NCBI GenBank assembly: GCA_016870365.1
Contig: VGBW01000002.1
Span: 1 to 64,000, forward strand
DNA length: 64,000 nucleotides
From: Actinomycetota bacterium
GTDB lineage: Bacteria > Actinomycetota > Actinomycetes > Nanopelagicales > Nanopelagicaceae
Reading direction: 5' to 3'
This document shows positions 1 to 7,889 of the stretch, piece by piece. How positions within the stretch are numbered: position 1 is the first letter of the stretch; the number at the start of each line of letters is the position of its first letter. Made by a program: the position numbers and the translations under genes. Under the pieces are notes generated by a model that saw nothing but the letters and a program-made list of their open reading frames with translations, did not search any database and was not told the origin of the DNA.

Positions 1-254
1 GTGTTGCAGATTGCGATGGGGTTTGAGACAAGATAAGCAAAACGGCTAAGAAGGTGGGGATCATTCGCCGAACTCTCACGCGGTCAGGCTAGGCGCTACT
101 GCCTCGAATGGGAAATGGTTCTGCGGTCACTAGGAGATACAAGGACGCTCACAAGTAAAACAAGTCAATTTGTGCTCAAAAAAGTGCACCAATGCCTGGT
201 GGCGCCAGCGCCGTGTACCTTCACGGTAGAAGAGAATTTGAGTAAGGCGAAGGA
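1..254. other. No recognised gene; open frame of unknown meaning
   Basis: I recognise nothing here. On the plus strand one frame stays open from 37 to a TGA at 256-258. Its only good start is an ATG at 115, giving 47 residues (MVLRSLGDTRTL...). The TGA overlaps the GTG at 255 that opens the next frame, an arrangement that would allow translational coupling. The peptide resembles no family I know. It may be another decayed piece of the mobile DNA found at this end of the window. Confidence 0.2.
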
Positions 255-469
255 GTGAGAAGGCCAATCACAAAGAAGCGCTCCGATAAGAACTTTATTG
301 GAGCCACAGGAGAGCATTTAGTTTGTCAAGACTTTACTCTCGTCGCGTCCTCGCGTCCCTAGCTACTCCAAATGCCCCTGAGGTTGATATCTTGGTAAAT
401 CCAGTCGATAGTAATAAGTCGAAATTGATACAAGTTAAGTCAACAGAGAACACAGGTAAAAACCGATGA
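255..469 (+). pseudogene. Frameshifted PD-(D/E)XK-like nuclease remnant
   Basis: Two adjacent frames together spell a small nuclease-fold protein. The first (from GTG 255) reads NFIGATGEHLVC, the usual N-terminal helix of this family. It then runs into a TAG near 358. The second frame (from about 323 to the TGA at 467-469) reads RRVLASLATPNAPEVDILV followed by KLIQVKST, matching the D...(Q)xK core of PD-(D/E)XK proteins. A frameshift lies at about 323-345. The C-terminal part expected after QVK is missing, so the gene is both shifted and truncated. Family assignment is by motif memory and no function is claimed. Confidence 0.55.
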
Positions 470-578
470 TGGACAATGAGAGATGAGCACCTGAATCTTT
501 TCAATCTTTTCTCACCAAAGCTGTTTTGTTGTTTCGTTGAACTCAGCTCAAAACCGCAGAATATCTTTGTGATTCCCT

Positions 579-917
579 CTAAGGTTTTTGTCCTCCACCG
601 CCGGATTGCCCCTTTCCAGTTTGGCCTCCAGGTTGCCCAGGTTGGCCGGATTGCCCCTTTCCAGTTTGGCCTCCAGGTTGCCCAGGTTGGCCGGATTGCC
701 CCTTTCCAGTTTGGCCTCCAGGTTGCCCAGGTTGGCCTCCGGGTTGACCAGGTTGGCCGGGTTGCCCCTGTCCAGTTTGGCCGGGTCGGTTTTGCTGTCC
801 CGGTTGATTCTGTTGGCCGGTCTGCGCGAATGATGATTCTGGGGTGGCGAGCATTAGGACAACTGCGCCAATCGAGCCCGTTGCAAATAATCTCAATTTT
901 CTCCTCATAAGGATCAT
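579..917 (-). CDS. Secreted Gly/Gln/Pro-rich repeat protein
   Basis: From the ATG at 917 the protein has 112 residues. It begins MILMRRKLRLFATGSIGAVVLMLATPESSFAQ, a basic n-region, hydrophobic core and SFA-Q type signal-peptidase site. The mature part is almost only Gly, Gln, Pro, Thr, Lys and Ser, with three copies of a 15-residue unit (GQPGQPGGQTGKGQS). It ends GGGGQKP. No catalytic domain is visible, so a flexible surface or extracellular polymer is a reasonable guess. A longer reading frame reaches 1067 but would overlap the divergent gene's start and hide the signal peptide; ATG 908 is an alternative start. Neither has a clear Shine-Dalgarno. Confidence 0.6.
   Translation of the reverse strand: MILMRRKLRLFATGSIGAVVLMLATPESSFAQTGQQNQPGQQNRPGQTGQGQPGQPGQPGGQPGQPGGQTGKGQSGQPGQPGGQTGKGQSGQPGQPGGQTGKGQSGGGGQKP
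601..735. repeat. Three identical 45-bp tandem repeats
   Basis: Units at 601-645, 646-690 and 691-735 are identical base for base, each starting CCGGATTGCCCC. Partly matching, shorter versions follow to about 815. They encode the GQPGQPGGQTGKGQS unit of the minus-strand repeat protein. Perfect identity at silent sites points to recent expansion or homogenisation, and copy number is likely to vary between strains. There are no spacers, so this is not a CRISPR. Confidence 0.9.
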
Positions 918-989
918 CGTGGTGTCCGGTCGATTGTTTGTCGACCTAAGTGACCTAGGTCTCCTTCCTCCTTTAGAGTACTCCTTTGA

Positions 990-1445
990 ATGAGGTTGTC
1001 TACAGGGGTTTGCAGAAAGTCTTCCGTGTTGCCCGTTATTTTCATGCTTCTTTTTTATCCGTTGCAACCTAGCGTTGCTGCCGCTTTTGGCGAGGCCAGG
1101 GTAGAGATTGCCGGCAAGGTCATCAAAGTAGAGGTAGCCGCTACTGAGGCGCAGCGTATTAAGGGTCTGTCCTCAAGGGCGGAAACCTCTAAAAAATATT
1201 TTATGCTTTTTGTATTTGATACTCCTCAACAAGTTATTTTTTGGATGAAGGACACTAATCGTGATCTTTCAATTGCATTCGTTGATAAGAAAAATATAAT
1301 AACTCAGATTGTAAATCTTAAAGCTAGATCATTGAAAACAGTAGAAAGTAAAAGTAAACAAATCAAATACGCTCTTGAGGTGCCGAAAGGGTACTTTGCT
1401 ACAAGTAAAATTAAGATTGGCGACAAATTGGTACTTATCGATTAG
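990..1445 (+). CDS. Secreted DUF192 family protein
   Basis: The 151-residue product starts with a signal peptide (hydrophobic stretch about residues 13-30, ending SVAAA) and continues as one DUF192 domain. Visible family features are a QRIKGLSSR segment near residue 55, MLFVFDTPQQVIFWMKDTN near 75, a SIAFVDKKNII strand, ALEVPKGYF near 130 and a final KIGDKLVLI. DUF192 proteins are small, usually exported, and of unknown function. The gene is divergent from the repeat protein, with only about 70 bases between the starts, so the two may share a control region. It is AT-rich compared with that neighbour. Confidence 0.75.
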   Translation: MRLSTGVCRKSSVLPVIFMLLFYPLQPSVAAAFGEARVEIAGKVIKVEVAATEAQRIKGLSSRAETSKKYFMLFVFDTPQQVIFWMKDTNRDLSIAFVDKKNIITQIVNLKARSLKTVESKSKQIKYALEVPKGYFATSKIKIGDKLVLID

Positions 1446-1447
1446 GA

Positions 1448-1750
1448 TGCCCCCGTATTAAATTTGGGGTTTCTGAATATGCTTCAGATGTTATTAACAA
1501 TCGCTCACTGAAATATGGAACTAGACAGTCTTACATCAAGATCGTTAAGTCGCTCGGCATTTGGTATATGGAGATCTCAGATCTCAACTGTGCCTTGATC
1601 TTCAACAAAGTAGATCAAATGCGTAGCCATAATGTGAAAAAGAATGTCTACATTTGTCTTCGATCAGTATTCAGAGATCTAGGAATTTTCGCTGATCTAC
1701 CAATACTTCAAGGTATTTCCAAAGAGTATGACTTAGCAACGGCCCTTTGA
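1448..1750 (+). pseudogene. Tyrosine integrase fragment (N-terminal core-binding part)
   Basis: A frame open from just after the DUF192 stop encodes a segment typical of the SAM-like core-binding domain of phage-type integrases. It contains SLKYGTRQSYIKIVKSLGI, then a VYICLRSVFRDLGIF helix, then a QGISKEYDL segment that in actinobacterial integrases leads into the catalytic domain. The upstream part lacks a start codon; the only ATG-initiated piece is 60 residues from 1568. The R...HxxR...Y catalytic domain is absent because the frame ends at TGA 1748-1750. It lies next to the 3' end of a tRNA-like gene, the usual place for an integrase. Confidence 0.6.
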
Positions 1751-1938
1751 TCGGTCTATGTAAGAACAGAATCCCTTGTTCCTTGATGATGACCCATAAA
1801 GATCATTGAATCCTTTATAGACCGTTTAGGCGAAAGAATTTTCATCGGAACGGGGAAAGAACGGACAAATGTGGTTTCAGTTTCAAACAGAATGACTGTG
1901 TAGATACAAAAAACAGCCTCCACCAGCACTTTTCCTGG
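1751..1938. other. Intergenic stretch with possible integrase debris
   Basis: One plus-strand frame (about 1808-1903) reads ERIFIGTGKERTNVVSVS before a stop. This loosely resembles the strand pair preceding the HxxR box in tyrosine integrases, and would fit as further debris of the fragment just upstream. The match is too short to call a gene. A short inverted repeat (ATAAAG...CTTTAT, about 1797-1818) is also present. Nothing else is recognised. Confidence 0.2.
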
Positions 1939-2011
1939 CGGGTTGTGAGGGGATCGAACCCCCGGCCCGGTGATTAGGAGTTACCTGCCCTACCATTTGA
2001 GCAAACAACCC
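1939..2011 (-). tRNA. tRNA-like gene, tRNA-Lys-derived, anticodon CCT
   Basis: The reverse strand folds as a full cloverleaf. It has a perfect 7-bp acceptor (GGGTTGT/ACAACCC), a D stem GCTC/GGGC, a T arm around TTCGATC and discriminator G. The anticodon loop reads CTCCTAA, giving CCT (arginine), but the body is that of tRNA-Lys(CTT). The anticodon stem GGTAA/TCACC has one A-C mismatch, where tRNA-Lys has GGTGA. A single base step CTT to CCT plus the stem mismatch suggests a drifting tRNA-Lys copy rather than the normal tRNA-Arg. No CCA is encoded. It may be functional, decayed, or an integration-site relic. Confidence 0.55.
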
Positions 2012-2050
2012 GAGGAGCGGGCACACTATGACGAGAATTGGATCGCAACC

Positions 2051-5000
2051 CTAATTCTTTGGATGCGCGTCTGAGAGGCCTAAGACATGGGGTTTTGGAC
2101 CGCCATTGACGTTTCCGTAGCGATGATGAGTTACGGAGACGGATTGTTCAAGTAGCCATCTTGGAGTTTCAATATCGCCGCGCTGTGCAATCGGGCGATG
2201 ATCAACTGAGATTCCACGAGAAAGTAATTCGTATCTAGGTGGATTTGATGCAGCTAACCAGCGAACTTTCGCATAATCCCCTGAAACTGAATTGGGATTG
2301 CCCGATATTACGGCATCTACTGTCGCGACATTCATGATGTAGTTAACCAACTCTAGTTCGGGCTGTGTAGTCGTTCCATCGACAAATACCAAGATTGGTT
2401 TCGAATATCGTCGGTAGCGGTGATAGTTCTTTTCAACACTTAGGTTCGAATGATCAATCGCCTTGGAACCGACTGTGGACCACCATTTATCTACGCCGAA
2501 TTTAGCCGAGTTCATCTCTGTGACTCGAGGCCAAACTCGCAGAGAGTTGACGTAATTCCAGCCACCGGCTTTTGCGTTTGGTCCAACTGAGGAGCGTTTC
2601 CAGCCGCCGAAGGGTTGGCGGTTAACAATTGCGCCTGTTGTACCTCGATTGACGTAGAGATTCCCGGCTTGAATGCTTTCAATCCATTCTTCGCACTCAA
2701 ATTGATCTAGTGATTGAATCCCTGCTGTTAATCCAAAGTCGGTTTCATTCTGCCACTTGATTGCAGTTTGAAAATCCGGGGCTTCAATGATTGCAAGCGC
2801 CGGTCCAAACCATTCATTGCGGTGGGACCAAGAACCGGCTTGAACACCGATCCTTACTCCGGGCTGCCATAGCAATCCAGATTCATCAATTTGTTTCGGT
2901 TCAACTAACCACTCTTCGCCTTCATCGAGAGTTGTAAGCGCTCTGCGGAGAGCGGTTTCTGGAGTGCGGATCACAGGGCCCACGGCGGTGCCTAGATTCC
3001 ATCCAGCTCCCACCTCGAGAGAAGTGACAGCATCCTTTAGTTGGCGCATGAAAGCCGGATTTCCATAGATTGATGATTCAACGATTGCAACTGATGACGC
3101 TGAACATTTTTGACCAGCATGACCAAAAGCGGATTGAACTAGATCTCTCACGGCAGAATCGATATCGGCACATGCCGAGATCAGAGTTGCATTCTTGCCG
3201 CTAGTTTCAGCGAGAATATTCATCTCTGGGCGCCAACTCGTGAATAGTTTCGCCGTTTCGAAAGATCCGGTAAGAATTACTCCATTAATGCCTTCATGGG
3301 TTACAAGATATCTACCGGTTTCGTCGTCTCGCATCGGAAGGAAATGCAGAACGTCTTCTGGCACTCCGCCCTCCCATAGATGGCTTGCAACTTCAAAGGC
3401 AGTTGCCACGGATTCAGGGGCTGGCTTCAAGATAACTGCGTTTCCAGCTGCAAGAGCCGCACATACACCGCCCATCGGAATTGCATATGGGAAATTCCAT
3501 GGTGGAACTACAAGGACTGTTCCAAGTGGCTTAGACAGACCGAAATCTCGCGCAGAGAGCGAATAGAAATTTGCGAAATCAATAGCTTCACTTATTTCGG
3601 GTACAGCTTCGGCAACAGTTTTCCCAGCATCACGCATCATTACCGCGATGGTTTCGACTTGGCGCTCCTCCATCACTCTTGCTGCCGCTCTTAGGATTTG
3701 ACCGCGTTCTGCGATAGTGAGAGAGCTCCAACGATCTTGGGCAGATTTAGCAGCCTTGATTGCAGAGTCGACTAGCTTCTTTTTGCCAACAGCGTAGTGA
3801 TACCAAACTCGATCTCCATCCGAGGGGTCGCGTCCTTCTTCCAATTTATCGGCTACTTCGCGGCCAGCAATTACAGCCGGAATTTCCCAGTCCTTTACCG
3901 ATCTAAGGCGTTTCAGCGCAATTGATAATTTAGGAAGAAACTTGGGGTCGGTTGGATCGGCTTCATTGTGGTTTTCAAACTTTTCGGCCTCAGAATGTTT
4001 TGATCTTATGTGGCGCAATGATTTGGTGCTAATTGTGAAACGATCATCTAGTGCTTTGCGGAAACGCGACTCTTGATCACTGAAAATTTCTTGATTGGCA
4101 TTTATCTCAAAGGCAGCGCACAGATAGTTCTCCGGAGAAGTGTTCTCATCAAGACGGCGAACTAGATATGCGACTGCCGCTGCGAAATCATCTGGTTTTG
4201 TGACTGGTGCGTAGAGCAGGACCGGATGGCCTGACTTCGCCAGTGATAAGACCTCTGCGTTTGCCATTCCTTCCAGCATTTCGACATCCATCTGGACGAG
4301 AATCCCGCGATCTTCAGCCAGCGCGAGGGCCCATGAGAGATGGAAGAGATTGTGTGATGCGATTCCGATACGAACAGCCTTGGCATTCTCCTTTCGTAGA
4401 GCAACATCGACGAGTCGAAGATAGGAGGCATCAACATCGGCCTTGCTTCGATAAGGCGCAGGGGATAGTCCGTGAAGTTGCGCTTCGGCATGCTCCATAG
4501 CTAGGTTGGCGCCTTTAACAAGACGAATTTTTATGTGCGATCTATATCTCTTGTAGCGCTCGCGCGACCATTCGGCAAGCTCATCAAAAACATCATGCGA
4601 CTCAGGTAGGTAGGCTTGGAGCACGATTCCAGCATTTGTCGTTGTGAACTCCTCTTCATCAAGCACCGACATAAAAGCGGCAACTGTCATGGCGAGATCG
4701 CGGTATTCTTCCATGTCAAGATTGACGAAGACATTGTGTTCGTTTGCGATTCGATAAAGCTTTCGAAGGCGCGTTGTCGCGCGTTCTTTTGAGCCAACGA
4801 CGTCCACCGTGATTAGCTGGGCGACGATTGCAGATAATTTAACTGAGATATAACCAACTTCAGGTCGTTTAATCATTTCAACTATGGAGTGGAACCGATC
4901 CTCTGCTTCTTGATGACCCAGCACGGCCTCGCCGATGACATTTATGTTGAGCGAAACTCCATCATCCTGGCGTTTAGCAATATGTTTTCGCAACTTCTCT

Positions 5001-5404
5001 TCACGGGAATCGAGAATCAAGTCTTTTGAATAAGAGCGCACTCGCCAATGAACAATTTTCACAATTAGTTTTGGAAAGAGTCCAGAAAGGAGCGCTAAAA
5101 ATCTGAGGCCGATTGAATTAGTCAGGCCGAGGCCACGAATCGAAGCCTTGGCTGCGGCTCGTCGCAGCAACCTTGTTGCTGCTCTCGCAGAGCCAATTCG
5201 CATAACCTCGTCAGTTAGAGTCATGGTCGCTTCGATAGCTTCTGGATCTTTGAATAGACGCGCGATCCTTTTCCTACTGGAGCTGTCACGAAAGCCCCGC
5301 AACTTCTCAGATGAGTCAATTAGCGATCGCGCATTCTTAATAGCCTTTTCAGTGAGTTGCTCAGTTCTTGGGTCTGACTCACCGAGCATGAGAATAATCT
5401 TCAC
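2051..5404 (-). CDS. putA: Bifunctional proline dehydrogenase / glutamate semialdehyde dehydrogenase
   Basis: The enzyme oxidises proline to pyrroline-5-carboxylate (FAD domain) and then to glutamate (NAD aldehyde dehydrogenase domain). At 1117 residues it is of PutA type without the DNA-binding N-terminus. The proline dehydrogenase barrel covers about 130-450, with YISVKLSA, RLVKGAN and the QMDVEMLEGMA segment. The ALDH domain covers about 540-990, with VPPWNFPYAIP near 640, catalytic Glu in AETSGKN near 730 and catalytic Cys in AGQKCSASS near 767. About 130 further C-terminal residues follow. Translation starts at GTG 5404. The gene gives access to proline as carbon, nitrogen and energy source. 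Confidence 0.93.
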   Translation of the reverse strand: MKIILMLGESDPRTEQLTEKAIKNARSLIDSSEKLRGFRDSSSRKRIARLFKDPEAIEATMTLTDEVMRIGSARAATRLLRRAAAKASIRGLGLTNSIGLRFLALLSGLFPKLIVKIVHWRVRSYSKDLILDSREEKLRKHIAKRQDDGVSLNINVIGEAVLGHQEAEDRFHSIVEMIKRPEVGYISVKLSAIVAQLITVDVVGSKERATTRLRKLYRIANEHNVFVNLDMEEYRDLAMTVAAFMSVLDEEEFTTTNAGIVLQAYLPESHDVFDELAEWSRERYKRYRSHIKIRLVKGANLAMEHAEAQLHGLSPAPYRSKADVDASYLRLVDVALRKENAKAVRIGIASHNLFHLSWALALAEDRGILVQMDVEMLEGMANAEVLSLAKSGHPVLLYAPVTKPDDFAAAVAYLVRRLDENTSPENYLCAAFEINANQEIFSDQESRFRKALDDRFTISTKSLRHIRSKHSEAEKFENHNEADPTDPKFLPKLSIALKRLRSVKDWEIPAVIAGREVADKLEEGRDPSDGDRVWYHYAVGKKKLVDSAIKAAKSAQDRWSSLTIAERGQILRAAARVMEERQVETIAVMMRDAGKTVAEAVPEISEAIDFANFYSLSARDFGLSKPLGTVLVVPPWNFPYAIPMGGVCAALAAGNAVILKPAPESVATAFEVASHLWEGGVPEDVLHFLPMRDDETGRYLVTHEGINGVILTGSFETAKLFTSWRPEMNILAETSGKNATLISACADIDSAVRDLVQSAFGHAGQKCSASSVAIVESSIYGNPAFMRQLKDAVTSLEVGAGWNLGTAVGPVIRTPETALRRALTTLDEGEEWLVEPKQIDESGLLWQPGVRIGVQAGSWSHRNEWFGPALAIIEAPDFQTAIKWQNETDFGLTAGIQSLDQFECEEWIESIQAGNLYVNRGTTGAIVNRQPFGGWKRSSVGPNAKAGGWNYVNSLRVWPRVTEMNSAKFGVDKWWSTVGSKAIDHSNLSVEKNYHRYRRYSKPILVFVDGTTTQPELELVNYIMNVATVDAVISGNPNSVSGDYAKVRWLAASNPPRYELLSRGISVDHRPIAQRGDIETPRWLLEQSVSVTHHRYGNVNGGPKPHVLGLSDAHPKN

Positions 5405-5498
5405 CTATTTCGGGGGTTGCGGCGCTCGCAAGGCCACCGGTAATCAGAGCCACCGAGCCAAGAATCAATCCCCAAAGTTTTCGATCGCCATTCAACAT
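5379..5498 (-). CDS. Possible small single-span membrane protein overlapping putA start
   Basis: A 39-residue frame from ATG 5498 to TGA 5379-5381 begins MLNGDRKLWGLILG and has one hydrophobic segment (about residues 8-27), ending in a hydrophilic tail. It overlaps the first 26 bases of putA in another frame, so it could be a leader or a translationally coupled small protein. No clear Shine-Dalgarno is visible. It may be real or chance; the polar-TM-polar layout is the main support. Confidence 0.35.
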   Translation of the reverse strand: MLNGDRKLWGLILGSVALITGGLASAATPEIGEDYSHAR

Positions 5499-5578
5499 GT
5501 AGTCACTCGGTCTGCGCCTATGCATCACCCCTAAGATCACATTGATAATTGTTGGCCTTTCCTACTTAACTCCTAAAG

Positions 5579-6031
5579 GTGAACCCTACCCTGTCGCGTT
5601 ACTCGCGGCATGAACTCTCAGCCGAAGTAGGGGTATCTGGACAAAACAAACTCCGTAGCGCCAGAGTGTTGCGTGTCGGGGCCGGCGGACTTGGGTTGCC
5701 GGTTATTAGTTATCTCGCAGCAGTGGGAATAGGAACTATAAGAATAGTTGATTATGAAAGGGTAGATATTACTAATTTACAAAGACAGATGATTCACACC
5801 GAGTCATCCATTGGCGAATTAATAACCGTGAACGCCGCTAATTATGTGTCCCGACTAAGTTCGGCAGTGCAAGCGAATCTCTATTCAGAACGATTATCAG
5901 AAGTAAGCGGTATTGAGACAATGAGAAACTATGACATCGTCATAGATGGCAGTGATAATTTTTCAACCAGATATCTTGTAAGCGATGCCTGTGCCGCTGC
6001 ATTGCTTTTTGTGTTGGTAAAGAACAGGTAG
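5579..6031 (+). pseudogene. Truncated ThiF/MoeB-type E1-like adenylyltransferase
   Basis: The first 140 or so residues match the E1-like fold that adenylates ThiS/MoaD-type sulfur carriers: LSRYSRHELS at the N-terminus, the nucleotide loop VGAGGLGLP near residue 32, IVDYERVDITNLQRQ, and DGSDNFSTRYLVSD near 125. The frame then stops at 6031, about 100 residues short, before the catalytic Cys and zinc-binding CxxC parts. The Gly-Arg-Pro-Lys segment after IHTESSIG is replaced by ELITV. Truncation plus a lost ATP-site motif suggests a pseudogene. It starts at GTG 5579 after AAAGG. Only 44 bases separate its stop from the convergent ABC ATPase gene. Confidence 0.7.
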
Positions 6032-6075
6032 AAGAGGCAAGCAAGGCAGAGTTGTGCATGATGGCTATTACTGCC

Positions 6076-7110
6076 CTAGCCATCTGAAAGCAGGGTTGCA
6101 TCAGCCGGGTTCCAACTGAGGTGACAGGTAGTACCAACTACTGGTACCTGATCTAATACACAGGTGACCTTTATTAGTTGATCAAAGCCACAATCAATAA
6201 ATAACAGAGTAGAGCCACCGTAGAAGTTAGAGCTAATTAATTTACCAGCGACAAATCCGCTAACCCCCAAAGTTATCTGCTCGGGCCGTAAGACCAAGAC
6301 CGCATTACTACCACTTGGCAATTGCGTGTTGGCAATTGGTAGTGATTTACCAGCCACCATGAAGGAGCTAGTAGTAATTTGCCCAGTGAGTAGATTATTT
6401 TCACCAATAAAATCTGCCACAAATTTAGTTTTTGGTGCGCGATACATCTCAACTGGTGTTGCCACCTGGATTACCTCACCTTGATCCATAAGTGCGATGC
6501 GATCTGCAATTGACATCGCCTCCTCTTGATCATGGGTTACTAGAATAAATGTTATCCCCGCCTCATGTTGTAATCGCTTAAGCTCAAGTTGCATCTCGGA
6601 TCTCACCTTTTTATCTAGCGCAGATAAAGGCTCATCCAATAATAGGATCTTTGGTCGCTTCACTATCGCTCTAGCGAGCGCCACCCGTTGCTTCTGGCCA
6701 CCAGAGAGTTGAGATGGACTGCGATTTTTTTGATCAAGTAGCGACACTGTCCTTAATACCTTACTAGTTCGCTCAGCTATCTCATCCTTAGGTAATCCCT
6801 CTCTGCGCAAGCCGTAGGCCACATTCTCATAGACAGTTAGGTGGGGAAAGAGTGCGTAAGATTGAAACATTAGATTAACTGGCCGTTTATTAGCAGGTAG
6901 TGATAAGAGATCTTGATTTTGTAATCTAATCTCTCCTGCATCAACTGACTCAAGGCCAGCAAGTGCGCGCAGTAAAGTGGTTTTGCCACAACCTGATGGC
7001 CCAAGGAGAGCGAAGAACTCATTTTCGGCAATCTCCAATGAGAGATTTTTTATTGCTATCTGCTGCCCATAATTTTTGGAGAGATTTTCAATACTTAAGA
7101 AGGCGCTCAT
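6076..7110 (-). CDS. ABC transporter ATPase, polyamine/Fe type (PotA-like)
   Basis: This is the energising subunit of the importer encoded by the next three genes. Its 344 residues show Walker A GPSGCGKTT (about 37-45), a Q-loop MFQSYALFPHLT, signature LSGGQKQR (about 135), Walker B ILLLDEP, the switch region LVTHDQEEA, and a C-terminal TOBE-like domain (about 240-340) typical of the PotA/FbpC/CysA group. It is last in a four-gene operon and overlaps the permease stop by 4 bases. The substrate is most likely spermidine, putrescine or a related cation judged from the permease and binding-protein types; iron or thiamine are alternatives. Confidence 0.88.
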   Translation of the reverse strand: MSAFLSIENLSKNYGQQIAIKNLSLEIAENEFFALLGPSGCGKTTLLRALAGLESVDAGEIRLQNQDLLSLPANKRPVNLMFQSYALFPHLTVYENVAYGLRREGLPKDEIAERTSKVLRTVSLLDQKNRSPSQLSGGQKQRVALARAIVKRPKILLLDEPLSALDKKVRSEMQLELKRLQHEAGITFILVTHDQEEAMSIADRIALMDQGEVIQVATPVEMYRAPKTKFVADFIGENNLLTGQITTSSFMVAGKSLPIANTQLPSGSNAVLVLRPEQITLGVSGFVAGKLISSNFYGGSTLLFIDCGFDQLIKVTCVLDQVPVVGTTCHLSWNPADATLLSDG

Positions 7111-7889
7111 ATTTGATCTTTCACCTTTAGATTACGTTGGGCAATAATGATAATCAACGCGCTAGTTAGTAGGACTAATGTGGCAAGTGCGTTGATCTCA
7201 GGTGAGACGCCAAAGCGGACCATAGAGTAGATAACAATTGGTAACGTTGGTGTGCTTGGACCGTTGGTAAAGAAGGCAATTACAAACTCATCTAGCGATA
7301 AGGTAAATGAGAGAAGGGCGCCGGCAATTAATGCAGGTTTGATACTAGGTAGGGTAATGCGAAAGAAGGCGCCAACTGCGGTATCACCTAGATCGGCCGC
7401 CGCCTGCTCGAGCGATGAATCTATTTGGTGTAGTCGTCCCCGAACGATTGCGGTGACAAAGGCGGCGCAAAATAGCGCATGACTAATAATCACTGAATCT
7501 AGTCCCAGTGCGTAATTAAGATTGGTAAATAATGTTAATAGGCCAATCGCTAAGGCCAAATCTGGAAAGATTGCTGGGGTAAGTGCAATCGCCTCCAAGG
7601 CAGCTGATCTTTGATACCGCGCTAATCCCACCGCTAATAAGGTGCCAAGTACTACAGCAATAATGGTGGCAGCGATCGCCACAATTAAGGTGTTTCTGAA
7701 GCCGGTTAAGATCTCAGGGCTTGAGATTAATTCGCCATACCACCTAGTGCTAAAGCCGGTCCAGGTAAAAGGGGCATCTGATTCATTAAAGGACATAAAG
7801 ATCAGAACTGCAATTGGTAGATATAGAAATAGCAGTGCGCCATATAGTGGCAACTTCAGCCAGCCTAATTTACTACCCACTTTTTTCAC
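7107..7889 (-). CDS. ABC transporter permease, PotC-like
   Basis: The 260-residue inner-membrane permease has about six hydrophobic segments: residues about 14-34, 64-90, 100-125, 130-150, 180-205 and 235-255. The cytoplasmic EAA-type coupling loop reads EQAAADLGDTAVGAFFRITLP (about 160-180). With the PotB-like partner it forms the heterodimeric channel of a PotABCD-type importer. It overlaps its partner by 17 bases and the ATPase gene by 4. The opening segment ending FMSFNESDAPFTWTGFSTRWY is characteristic of PotC relatives. Confidence 0.87.
   Translation of the reverse strand: MKKVGSKLGWLKLPLYGALLFLYLPIAVLIFMSFNESDAPFTWTGFSTRWYGELISSPEILTGFRNTLIVAIAATIIAVVLGTLLAVGLARYQRSAALEAIALTPAIFPDLALAIGLLTLFTNLNYALGLDSVIISHALFCAAFVTAIVRGRLHQIDSSLEQAAADLGDTAVGAFFRITLPSIKPALIAGALLSFTLSLDEFVIAFFTNGPSTPTLPIVIYSMVRFGVSPEINALATLVLLTSALIIIIAQRNLKVKDQI

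Noticed and set aside
601-815. Possible CRISPR array
   Set aside because: The 45-bp units are directly tandem, with no spacers and no cas genes.
476-910. Plus-strand frames over the repeat region (144 and 81 residues)
   Set aside because: They are periodic only because the DNA repeats; the minus-strand frame has a signal peptide and a sensible composition, these do not.
1808-1903. Independent small gene
   Set aside because: No start codon or Shine-Dalgarno; at most a piece of integrase catalytic domain, too short to assign.
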